Shown here: positions 9,486 to 16,885 of the stretch, piece by piece | How positions within the stretch are numbered: the first letter of the stretch is position 1 | Layout: every line of letters starts with the position of its first letter | Notes under the pieces: generated by a model | Databases searched by the model: none | Seen by the model: the letters and a program-made list of their open reading frames with translations, nothing else | Told to the model about the DNA's origin: nothing | NCBI RefSeq assembly: GCF_000217815.1 | Contig: NC_015707.1 | Span: forward strand, 1,972,014 to 2,036,013 | DNA: 64,000 nt | Direction: 5' to 3' | Source: Pseudothermotoga thermarum DSM 5069 | GTDB lineage: Bacteria > Thermotogota > Thermotogae > Thermotogales > DSM-5069 | Made by a program: the position numbers and the translations under genes

Positions 9486-9507
9486 ATCTTCACCTCCCTG
9501 GTATACA

Positions 9508-9564
9508 GGCACTGAAAAACGTAGCTCCCAAATGCCGGAGCGTTTTCAACGTTTTTCAAGTGCC
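9508..9564 (-). ncRNA. Putative L21 autoregulatory leader RNA
   Basis: The minus-strand 5' UTR of rplU can fold into a long outer helix of 14 pairs with a single bulged U: GGCAC + UGAAAAACG on one side and CGUUUUUCA + GUGCC on the other. Inside it lies a hairpin with GCTCC/GGAGC arms. The helix ends about 10 bases before the ribosome site (9491-9498). There is no U-run after it, so it looks like a regulatory leader rather than a terminator. Ribosomal-protein leaders of this type are known for L21 in other phyla; this instance is inferred from structure and position only. Confidence 0.6.
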
Positions 9565-9587
9565 ATGTGTTTTGTTCACGCTTGAAT

Positions 9588-9618
9588 ATTGTACCATTGA
9601 ATTTATTACTATCGTGAA
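9588..9618 (-). promoter_or_regulatory. Putative promoter of the rplU ribosomal operon
   Basis: On the minus strand an extended -10 element, TGGTACAAT (core 9588-9593), is preceded 19 bases upstream by TTCACG (9613-9618). The predicted start of transcription is just upstream of the leader structure. The -35 spacing is long, so the TG extension probably matters. Confidence 0.5.
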
Positions 9619-9622
9619 ACAG

Positions 9623-9640
9623 TTTGTTTACGCAAACAAA
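9623..9640. promoter_or_regulatory. Inverted repeat in the rplU / 9721 divergent region
   Basis: A perfect 7-base inverted repeat, TTTGTTT and AAACAAA, is separated by ACGC. It lies just upstream of the rplU -35 box and about 80 bases before the divergent gene. The size and position suit a protein-binding operator, but the ligand is unknown. Confidence 0.4.
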
Positions 9641-9720
9641 AAGACATACATCTACGATTTGATAAGTTATAAATTAGATATTGATGGAATATAAACTTTA
9701 ATTTTAAAGGGGTGAAGACG

Positions 9721-10248
9721 GTGTACTTTGCGCTTGTTCTTATAACGGCCGGGGTTTTGCTGATCTTTTTTGGTGCCAAGGTCTTCTTCGGAGTTTTGTT
9801 TATAGGAATTGGCTTTTACGTTCTAGCTTGGATTTTAAAGCTTCACTTAAGAGCTGAAAAAAGAAGTAAAAAAGCAGCTGAAGAGATTCAAAAGCGATTG
9901 AAACACAAGCTTACAAAGGAAGATTTGGAGTGGTTAATGGCTTTTGTTAAAAGTCCTGTTGGTAAAAAAATCTTGATGCAAGTGGAGGAAGAACAAGTTC
10001 AGAAACCTGTGAGAATCAGCATATCAATTCCTATTTCGCTTGCTTTGTTTTTAAAACCAATCTTGAAAACCAGCTCCACTTTTATTTGGAAGTTTTTGAA
10101 AAATAAGCATGAAATCTTCGAAGACTATCAGCAATTCAAAACTGTTTTGGAAATTTTCTTGGATGCCTTGGACGAGTTGATGACGTACTCTGGTGATTTT
10201 ATCAGGATTGAAAGTCAAGGAACATTTGTGAGAATTGGGATCGTGTGA
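9721..10248 (+). CDS. Membrane protein of unknown function, first gene of DUF2089 module
   Basis: The 175-residue protein has one long or two closely packed membrane segments at about residues 2-33, then a charged helical region (RAEKRSKKAAEEIQKRLKHK) and a cytoplasmic C-terminal part. I do not recognise a family. GTG 9721 is chosen because AAAGGGG (9706-9712) is well placed 8 bases ahead; GTG 9712 overlaps that site. It is followed after 11 bases by the DUF2089 gene and then by the YvlB-like gene, all in one operon. This suggests a membrane-linked partner in a regulatory module, which is inference. Confidence 0.75.
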   Translation: MYFALVLITAGVLLIFFGAKVFFGVLFIGIGFYVLAWILKLHLRAEKRSKKAAEEIQKRLKHKLTKEDLEWLMAFVKSPVGKKILMQVEEEQVQKPVRISISIPISLALFLKPILKTSSTFIWKFLKNKHEIFEDYQQFKTVLEIFLDALDELMTYSGDFIRIESQGTFVRIGIV

Positions 10249-10259
10249 GGTGATTTGGT

Positions 10260-10640
10260 TTGGAGATGAGTTCAAAATGTCCTCTGTGCGGTGGAAATGT
10301 TGTTGTAACAAGCTTTAAATGCACTGAATGTGGGAGCAAAGTAGAAGGCCAATTTACCCTCAACGAGTTTTCATCTCTTTCAAAGCAAGATCTTGACTTT
10401 TTGCGAGAATATTTGAAAAACAGAGGTAACTTAACAAAAGTTGCCGAAAAGCTTGGAATATCTTACCCAACAGCGCATTCGTATTTCAACAGGCTTTTGA
10501 GAAACCTTGGCTACATTTCCAGCGAAGAGGAAAAGGAACGTGTAAGTTCCATTTCAGAAGTTTTAAACAAGCTCGAATCTGGTGAGTACGATTTCTCAAT
10601 GGCTTTGTCAATTTTGAAAAAGGAGGTAAGAGGAAAATGA
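10260..10640 (+). CDS. DUF2089 family zinc-ribbon / helix-turn-helix protein
   Basis: The 126-residue protein has an N-terminal zinc ribbon with CPLCGG and CTECGS pairs (about residues 7-27), then a helix-turn-helix-like segment (GNLTKVAEKLGISYPTAHSY, about 60-80). It matches the DUF2089 family, which I associate with small regulatory operons that also carry a YvlB/SHOCT-type protein. It probably binds DNA, but the target is unknown; the inverted repeat at 9623-9640 is one candidate. TTG 10260 has GAGGTGA at 10247-10253; the ATG at 10266 has no room for a ribosome site. The 3' end overlaps the next gene (ATGA). Confidence 0.8.
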   Translation: MEMSSKCPLCGGNVVVTSFKCTECGSKVEGQFTLNEFSSLSKQDLDFLREYLKNRGNLTKVAEKLGISYPTAHSYFNRLLRNLGYISSEEEKERVSSISEVLNKLESGEYDFSMALSILKKEVRGK

Positions 10641-11014
10641 GAGAAGAATTTGTCAGGGTTATGAACTTGGTCAAGGAGGGTAAATTGACGTCAGAGCAGG
10701 CAGCTGAACTGATAGAGACTATGATGTCAAACTTTGCGTCGTCGGAAAAACAAACCCACGAAATGTCCAAGAAACTGATAAAAGTACAAGTTCGTTCGAG
10801 CAAGGGTGATAACGTCGACATTCAGCTGCCTTTGAAACTGTCAAAACTGTTGATTTTAGGTTTGCCAGCTTTGAAGGAGAAAATGCCTGATGTTGATTTG
10901 AACGTCATCTCGCAACAACTTCAAGAAGCTTTGGAAAACTTGGAAAATCTGGAGGGTGATATTGTCAACATTACGGCAAGCGATGGTACTACGGTCAGAG
11001 TTTTTGTTGAGTAA
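10637..11014 (+). CDS. YvlB/SHOCT-like N-terminal-domain protein
   Basis: The 125-residue protein begins with a short helical segment (VMNLVKEGKLTSEQAAELIE) resembling the SHOCT-like N-terminal domain of YvlB/LiaX-type proteins. A small, strand-rich region follows (KVQVRSSKGDNVDIQLPLKL ... GDIVNITASDGTTVRVFVE). It has no signal peptide or membrane segment. It begins in a four-base overlap with the DUF2089 gene behind an AGGAGG site. The valS promoter overlaps its stop codon. The role is unknown; an envelope-stress regulatory function is suggested only by the family it resembles. Confidence 0.65.
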   Translation: MREEFVRVMNLVKEGKLTSEQAAELIETMMSNFASSEKQTHEMSKKLIKVQVRSSKGDNVDIQLPLKLSKLLILGLPALKEKMPDVDLNVISQQLQEALENLENLEGDIVNITASDGTTVRVFVE

Positions 11015-11035
11015 AAAAGGCTTTTTTGGTAAAAT
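11007..11035 (+). promoter_or_regulatory. Putative valS promoter
   Basis: TTGAGT (11007-11012) and TAAAAT (11030-11035) are 17 bases apart, and the -10 is extended (TGGTAAAAT). The -35 overlaps the stop codon of the preceding gene. Expected transcription start is near 11042, giving a leader of about 27 bases, too short for a T-box. Confidence 0.65.
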
Positions 11036-11068
11036 TGATGCACAGAGCGATAGGAGGGATTTAAGGTC

Positions 11069-13657
11069 ATGGACCTTGGTACACGTTATATGCCAGATCA
11101 GATAGAGAAAAAATGGTACGAAAAATGGCTTGAAAAAGGATATTTCCAACCAAAAGGTGTTGGTAAGCCCTTTGTCATAGTTATACCACCGCCAAACGTC
11201 ACTGGAACAATACACATGGGGCATGCTTTGAACATAACCTTGCAGGACATACTGGTTCGCTTCAGGAGAATGCAAGGTTACGATACACTATGGGTACCAG
11301 GTGAGGATCATGCTGGTATTGCCACTCAAAACGCTGTTGAAAGATATTTAGAGTCTCAGGGTAAAAGCCGTCAGCAGTTGGGCAAGGAAGAGTTCTTGAA
11401 AGTAGTCTGGGATTGGGTCAAAAAATACAGAGCTTACATAAAAGAACAAATAAAAACTTTGGGAGCGTCCGTCGACTGGTCTAGAGAAAGGTTTACTTTG
11501 GATGAGGGTCTTTCAAGGGCAGTTAGAAAAGTTTTTGTCGAGCTTTACAAGAAGGGATTGATATACAGAGGAAAATACATGGTCAACTGGTGCCCAAGGT
11601 GTAAAACAGTTCTTTCCGACGAAGAGGTCGAGCACGAGGAAAGAAAATCAAAGCTTTACTTTATAAAATACCCATTTGTGGATGGAACTGGTGAAATAGT
11701 TGTTGCAACTACAAGACCTGAAACTATGCTTGGGGATACAGCAGTTGCCGTCAATCCAAAGGACGAAAGATACAGCAAGTTCGTCGGCAAAAAAGTCTTG
11801 TTACCGTTGATGAACAGGGAGATACCAATAATCGCGGATGAATATGTTGATCCTGAATTTGGAACGGGAGCAGTTAAAGTAACACCAGCTCATGATCCAA
11901 ACGACTTCGAGATCGCCCAAAGGCACAACCTACCGCTTGTTGATATATTTGACGACGATGCCGTTGTGAACGAAAACGGTGGAAAGTACAAAGGTTTGGA
12001 TAGGTACAAGGCGCGGGAAGCGGTTGTAAAAGATCTTCAAGAGTTGGGTTATTTACTCAAGGTTGAGGAAATCGACAACGCGATAGGGCATTGTTACAGG
12101 TGTGAAAGCGTTGTTGAACCTAGGATCATGGACCAATGGTTTGTGAGGATGAAACCACTGGCTGTGAAGGCTATTGAAGCCGTTGAAAACGGGTCGATTA
12201 GGTTCATCCCAGAAAAGTGGAAAAAAGTTTACCTGCACTGGATGTACAACATCAAGGATTGGTGCATAAGCAGACAACTTTGGTGGGGACATCAGATACC
12301 TGTTTGGTATTGTGAATCTTGCGGTGAAGTCATCGTTTCCGAGGAAGATGTTGATCAATGTCCAAAGTGCGGTTCAAAATCAATCAAGCAGGACCCAGAT
12401 GTTCTTGACACTTGGTTTTCTTCGGCGCTTTGGCCGTTCAGCACACTTGGGTGGCCTGAGGAAACTGAGGATCTTAAAAAATATTACCCAACTAGTGTTT
12501 TGGTGACGGGTTTTGACATAATCTTCTTCTGGGTTGCCAGAATGATAATGATGGGCTATGAGTTCATGAACGAAAAACCTTTCAGCGATGTGTACATTCA
12601 TCAACTGATCCGAGATAAGTATGGAAGAAAGATGAGCAAATCCTTGGGAAACGGTATAGATCCGATTGAAATGTCTGCCAAGTATGGTACAGATCCGGTC
12701 AGGTTCACGCTTGCCATTTTAGCGGCTCAGGGTAGCGACATAAAACTTGACGAAAGGTACTTCGATACCTACAGAAAATTCGCAAATAAAATATGGAACG
12801 CAACAAGGTTTGCAATCATGAATCTCGATGGTTATGAAGAAGAGGAACTAACCTCCTTGGGACTTGTGGATAGATGGATTCTTTCAAGGTTGATGAAAAC
12901 CGTTGAAATCGTTACAAATGCCCTTGAAAATTACGAGTTCAACGTGGCGGCTAAACAGATATACGACTTCTTCTGGGATGAATTTTGCGATTGGTACATC
13001 GAGGCTGTCAAGCCTAGACTCAATGGGATTGAGAGAAGAAAAGTTCAAAACGTTCTTGTCAAAGTTTTGGACACAAGTTTGAGGCTTTTACATCCATTCA
13101 TGCCATTCTTGTCAGAGGAACTTTGGCATGCACTTCCGGTAAGTGGAGAATCAATAATGATCGCACCGTGGCCAGAATATGAACCAAACTCAGTGGACGA
13201 AGAAGCTGAGCAAGCTTTTGCAAGAGTTATGAACATCGTGAAAGGAATAAGAAATGTGAAGGCAGAACTGAACATTCCCGCGAAGGAAGCTGTGGACATT
13301 TTTGTTGTTGGTGAGAAATTGAGCGAAGAAGAGCAATTTTACATATGCAAACTTGCCATGGTGAACAAAATCGAATGGGTTGATGCAAAGCCAAGCAAGT
13401 GTGCCACAGCTTACGTAGACGAGCGTTGTCAAATTTTTGTAGACATCAAAAATCTCGATTTACAATCTGAGATCAAGAGGTTGGAGAAAAACATCGCAAA
13501 ACTTCAGGAAGATTTGGAATGGAATTTAAAGAAACTTTCAGACGATAACTTCTTAAAAAATGCACCAGAAAGCGTTGTCGAAGAGTGCAAACAAAAGGTT
13601 GAAAACATAAAGCAAAGATTGAAAGTACTCGGTGAGTTACTGGAGGGGTTGAAGTGA
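11069..13657 (+). CDS. valS: Valyl-tRNA synthetase
   Basis: Class I aminoacyl-tRNA synthetase charging tRNA(Val), with an editing domain against threonine. The HIGH-type motif is HMGH at 49-52 and KMSKS is at 521-525. The CP1 editing region carries TTRPETMLGDTAVAVNP. The C-terminal coiled coil (EIKRLEKNIAKLQEDLEWNL) is typical of ValS. The 862 aa length is normal. ATG 11069 has AGGAGG 11 bases upstream. Its stop overlaps the folC start (GTGA). Confidence 0.98.
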   Translation: MDLGTRYMPDQIEKKWYEKWLEKGYFQPKGVGKPFVIVIPPPNVTGTIHMGHALNITLQDILVRFRRMQGYDTLWVPGEDHAGIATQNAVERYLESQGKSRQQLGKEEFLKVVWDWVKKYRAYIKEQIKTLGASVDWSRERFTLDEGLSRAVRKVFVELYKKGLIYRGKYMVNWCPRCKTVLSDEEVEHEERKSKLYFIKYPFVDGTGEIVVATTRPETMLGDTAVAVNPKDERYSKFVGKKVLLPLMNREIPIIADEYVDPEFGTGAVKVTPAHDPNDFEIAQRHNLPLVDIFDDDAVVNENGGKYKGLDRYKAREAVVKDLQELGYLLKVEEIDNAIGHCYRCESVVEPRIMDQWFVRMKPLAVKAIEAVENGSIRFIPEKWKKVYLHWMYNIKDWCISRQLWWGHQIPVWYCESCGEVIVSEEDVDQCPKCGSKSIKQDPDVLDTWFSSALWPFSTLGWPEETEDLKKYYPTSVLVTGFDIIFFWVARMIMMGYEFMNEKPFSDVYIHQLIRDKYGRKMSKSLGNGIDPIEMSAKYGTDPVRFTLAILAAQGSDIKLDERYFDTYRKFANKIWNATRFAIMNLDGYEEEELTSLGLVDRWILSRLMKTVEIVTNALENYEFNVAAKQIYDFFWDEFCDWYIEAVKPRLNGIERRKVQNVLVKVLDTSLRLLHPFMPFLSEELWHALPVSGESIMIAPWPEYEPNSVDEEAEQAFARVMNIVKGIRNVKAELNIPAKEAVDIFVVGEKLSEEEQFYICKLAMVNKIEWVDAKPSKCATAYVDERCQIFVDIKNLDLQSEIKRLEKNIAKLQEDLEWNLKKLSDDNFLKNAPESVVEECKQKVENIKQRLKVLGELLEGLK

Positions 13658-14976
13658 CGTATTTACAAATGTTGAAATACCTTTACACCGAAAGACCTTC
13701 GGGCAAGGTCACGCTTGGACTTGAAAGGATCCAGGAACTTTGTAGAAGGTTGAACAATCCACAGGATTGTTTTCGTTCTGCACATGTAGCTGGAACGAAT
13801 GGGAAAGGTTCTGTCACAAAGTTTTTGAGTTATTTGTTCATAGAACATGGCTTGAAAACAGGAAGCTATTTTTCACCTCATTTGTCGATTTTTAAGGAAA
13901 GAATATTGGTGAATGAGCAATTCGTTGACGAACAAACTTTTGTCGATGCCTTTGAGATTGTACAAAGTGAAGCGGAGAAGATGGATCAACTTGGGATAAA
14001 CATGAGTCCAAGCTTCTTCGAATTTGTAACTGCCATGGCTTTTGTCATTTACAGGTTGAAAAACGTTCAAGCAACTTCCATAGAAGTTGGATTAGGCGGC
14101 AGGTACGATGCGACTAACGTTGTTTTACCCAGCGTTAGCGTTATAGTTACTATAGACTTTGACCACATGCATATACTTGGAGATACCCTAGCCAAAATAG
14201 CTTACGAAAAAGCGGGAATAGTGAAAGAAAGTGTACCAACCGTTTGTGGTGAAACCAAAGAAGAACCCCTTGAAGTAATAAGAGAAGTTTGCAGACAAAA
14301 AAACAGCAAGATTCACGTTTATGGAAAAGATTTTTCTTACGAGGCTTTAGAGCTAAAACTTTCGCAGAACCTGTTTAACTTCCATGGATTGACGGATTTT
14401 AAAAACCTTGAAATATCGTTGAACGGAGAACATCAGTTTTTAAACGCTTCTGTTGCCTTGCAAGCGTTTTTGATCTTTGCGCAAAAAGAAGGCATCAAGG
14501 TGGATGAAGAAAAAGTTAGATCAGCTTTGAAAAAGGCTAGCATACCAGGCAGATTCGAGGTTATTGCGGGCAAACCAACCATCATTTTTGACGGTGCGCA
14601 CAACATCGGTGGCGCCAAGGTTTTGAAAAAATCCATCCAGGATTATCTGAAAGGTCAAAAACTGGCTGCTGTGATTGGAATGGTTGATGACAAAGACAAA
14701 AGAGCAGTTCTTTCCCATCTTGCGCCTTTGTTCGAGAGGATTTACGTCACAAAACCGGTTTCTCACAGAGCTGTTAATGTGCGGGAAACTTATGAAATAG
14801 CCAGAGAATTCAACAAAAATGTTGTTTTTGAACCAGATCCTTTGAAAGCTTTTGAAAATTTAAAATCCGAAGGATGGGAGACTATAATAATCACGGGTTC
14901 ACTTTATCTTGTAGGTTATCTTAGAGATTACATAATCGACGGTCAACTTGAGCCGGAATGGGAACTTGTGAGGTGA
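13654..14976 (+). CDS. folC: Folylpolyglutamate / dihydrofolate synthase FolC
   Basis: Adds glutamates to folates and may also form dihydrofolate from dihydropteroate. It is a Mur-ligase-type fold of 440 residues, with the P-loop HVAGTNGKGSV at about 45-55, a second family motif (IEVGLGGRYDATNVV), and the C-terminal FDGAHN. It starts at GTG 13654, overlapping the valS stop by four bases. Whether it is bifunctional cannot be decided from sequence alone. Confidence 0.95.
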   Translation: MTYLQMLKYLYTERPSGKVTLGLERIQELCRRLNNPQDCFRSAHVAGTNGKGSVTKFLSYLFIEHGLKTGSYFSPHLSIFKERILVNEQFVDEQTFVDAFEIVQSEAEKMDQLGINMSPSFFEFVTAMAFVIYRLKNVQATSIEVGLGGRYDATNVVLPSVSVIVTIDFDHMHILGDTLAKIAYEKAGIVKESVPTVCGETKEEPLEVIREVCRQKNSKIHVYGKDFSYEALELKLSQNLFNFHGLTDFKNLEISLNGEHQFLNASVALQAFLIFAQKEGIKVDEEKVRSALKKASIPGRFEVIAGKPTIIFDGAHNIGGAKVLKKSIQDYLKGQKLAAVIGMVDDKDKRAVLSHLAPLFERIYVTKPVSHRAVNVRETYEIAREFNKNVVFEPDPLKAFENLKSEGWETIIITGSLYLVGYLRDYIIDGQLEPEWELVR

Positions 14977-14980
14977 GAAG

Positions 14981-15553
14981 TTGATCTACAGCGTTTCTGG
15001 AACGGTCGTTGAAAAGTTTGATCAAAATTTGCTGCTGAAAGTGGGCAATTTTGTGCTTCAAGTTTTTTGTGATTTTGAAACATTTGAAAAGGTGAGCGTG
15101 GGACAACTTGTACAGCTTTATACTTATCTGCAGCTAAATCAAGACGAGGTTAACCTCTATGGCTTTTTGGATTTGCAAAAACTGAAAGTTTTCAGAAAAA
15201 TAATGAAGGTTTCAAAGATGGGGCCAAAAACGGCTTTGAAAATACTTTCTGTCGTTCAACCACGAGAATTTGTTTGGCTTGTTAAAAAAGGAGAGATAAA
15301 CAAACTTTCCGCTTTACCTGGTATAGGCAAAAAAACCGCGGAAAGGTTGGTGGCAGAGCTTAAAGACGAAGATTTCGAAATAGAAGCAGATTTTTCACCA
15401 GAGATCTTCGATGCAGTTGAGGCGCTTGTTGCGCTGGGTTTTTCAAGAGAAGAAGCAAGGCAAGCGGTTTTGAGTGTTTTCAATAAAGACATGGACGTTG
15501 AACAGTTGATAAAAGAATCGCTTAAAATATTATCCAGGAAGGATAACAGATGA
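14981..15553 (+). CDS. ruvA: Holliday junction DNA helicase subunit RuvA
   Basis: RuvA tetramers bind Holliday junctions and load the RuvB motor. The 190-residue protein has an N-terminal OB-fold, two helix-hairpin-helix motifs (VSKMGPKTALKIL and LPGIGKKTAERLVAEL), and a C-terminal three-helix domain (EALVALGFSREEARQAVLSV) that contacts RuvB. TTG 14981 is preceded by GAGGTGAG 4 bases after the folC stop region. RuvB and RuvC are not in this window. Confidence 0.97.
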   Translation: MIYSVSGTVVEKFDQNLLLKVGNFVLQVFCDFETFEKVSVGQLVQLYTYLQLNQDEVNLYGFLDLQKLKVFRKIMKVSKMGPKTALKILSVVQPREFVWLVKKGEINKLSALPGIGKKTAERLVAELKDEDFEIEADFSPEIFDAVEALVALGFSREEARQAVLSVFNKDMDVEQLIKESLKILSRKDNR

Positions 15554-16035
15554 ACATTTCAGCGCTGGAAAACCCCATTTTAGGTTACAAACTCGATCCT
15601 GGAGAACCTGGGCTTGCCCATTCTTCAGCGGCAAGTAACAGCATTTTGCGCGTCTTAACGCAGGAAATAAGCAACTGGCTAGCTTTTAAAAGGGAAGCAG
15701 AAAGAAACGGTGGAGTGATAATTTTTGGTGGAATATATCTAAACCTTCAAAAGCGTGGGTCTTTCTTGGCAGCTGTTTCAGGTCGCACCACCGCGTACAT
15801 ATATTATCCAAACAAATCCCAAACTGTTGAGCAGGTTGAAGAAACAGAGATAAAAGCAAGGATAAAACAAGAAATAGAAAGGCTGGAGACAAGGATTCAA
15901 ATCGCTGCCAGTTTGGAAGAGCAAGAAAGAATCGAAAGACAAATAGCTTTTTTAAAGCTTGTCATGAACATGCCTCTTGTACTTCTCAAACAACTTCTCG
16001 GACCATCTGGAATATTACTTGACGTTTTCGCTTGA
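15550..16035 (+). CDS. Hypothetical protein downstream of ruvA
   Basis: A 161-residue protein that I do not recognise. It has a glycine-rich middle (GGVIIFGGIYLNLQKRGSF), then a predicted coiled-coil helix rich in E, K, R and Q (about 100-140), and a hydrophobic C-terminus. It has no signal peptide. It begins in a four-base overlap with ruvA (ATGA), so it is probably co-translated. Its last 21 bases overlap the 3' end of the HD-GYP gene on the other strand. No function is assigned. Confidence 0.7.
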   Translation: MNISALENPILGYKLDPGEPGLAHSSAASNSILRVLTQEISNWLAFKREAERNGGVIIFGGIYLNLQKRGSFLAAVSGRTTAYIYYPNKSQTVEQVEETEIKARIKQEIERLETRIQIAASLEEQERIERQIAFLKLVMNMPLVLLKQLLGPSGILLDVFA

Positions 16036-16884
16036 CATCATCTCTACGAAAACTTCCACCAGTTTTGGATCGAACATCTTTCCACTTTGTTTTTGAATCA
16101 TCTGCAAAGCTTCTTCTTTCGTTTTAGGATCTGGTCCCCATTCGGAACTGACAAAATTTGTTAACTCATCGTAATAATCACATATCGCTATGATTCTTGC
16201 AAAAAAAGGTATTTCTTCTCCTTTAAGTCCATCTGGATAACCAGTTCCATCCCATCTTTCATGGTGGGATCTAACTATTGGAACAAGGTCCCATAGAAGT
16301 TCTATTGAGGCAAGATAAATTGAACCAACTATCGTGTGGTCTCTTGAAGTACTTTCAATTTCCCTTATTCTTGCGGGGCTGAACATCATAAGCTGTTCTA
16401 TCCCAATTTTTCCAACATCGTGAAGCATGGCACCTTCAACGAGCAATGCCAAATCTTTTTCGCTTAAGTTCAATCTTTCTCCCATTTTCTTTGCAAGTTT
16501 TGCAACCCTTTGTGAATGACTAAAACCTTCCTTGTCTTCGACTTCTAAAAGAACCACTAAAGCTTGGAGAATTCCACTTGTGATTTTTCTAGCCCAGTGC
16601 GAACTGACCAATCCAGATTTCAAGAAAGCCTTCTCAAGATACGCTTTTGCAAAGATCCAAGCTGCTTCGTAGGTTTCTTGGATATTTTCAAAACTTGCAA
16701 CAAGTCTTTTTTGAGCATCGTAAAACTTCGCTTGATTTTCAACAATAACAAGTTGAGGTGCTTGTACATCCAAAATTTGATCACAAACAAAAAGCTGAGG
16801 AGAATCCTTCTCCTCAGTTGCAGACATTTTTTGGAAGAAATTCGATATCTCACTGTTTATTTTTCCAAAAATTTGTGCTCTCAT
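16015..16884 (-). CDS. HD-GYP domain phosphohydrolase-like protein
   Basis: The 289-residue protein has a C-terminal HD-GYP domain. The HD signature is HDVGKIGI and the GYP segment is HHERWDGTGYPDG, followed by ARIIAICDYYDEL. HD-GYP enzymes usually hydrolyse cyclic-di-GMP or related nucleotides. The N-terminal 120 residues show no receiver, PAS or membrane segment that I recognise, so the input signal is unknown. It starts 1 base after the thrS stop and is likely cotranscribed with thrS, an odd pairing. The 3' end overlaps the convergent hypothetical gene. Confidence 0.9.
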   Translation of the reverse strand: MRAQIFGKINSEISNFFQKMSATEEKDSPQLFVCDQILDVQAPQLVIVENQAKFYDAQKRLVASFENIQETYEAAWIFAKAYLEKAFLKSGLVSSHWARKITSGILQALVVLLEVEDKEGFSHSQRVAKLAKKMGERLNLSEKDLALLVEGAMLHDVGKIGIEQLMMFSPARIREIESTSRDHTIVGSIYLASIELLWDLVPIVRSHHERWDGTGYPDGLKGEEIPFFARIIAICDYYDELTNFVSSEWGPDPKTKEEALQMIQKQSGKMFDPKLVEVFVEMMSSENVK

Positions 16885-16885
16885 A

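Noticed and set aside
11036-11068. T-box riboswitch before valS (and at 18818-18840 before thrS)
   Set aside because: The predicted leaders are only about 20-27 bases, too short for a T-box.
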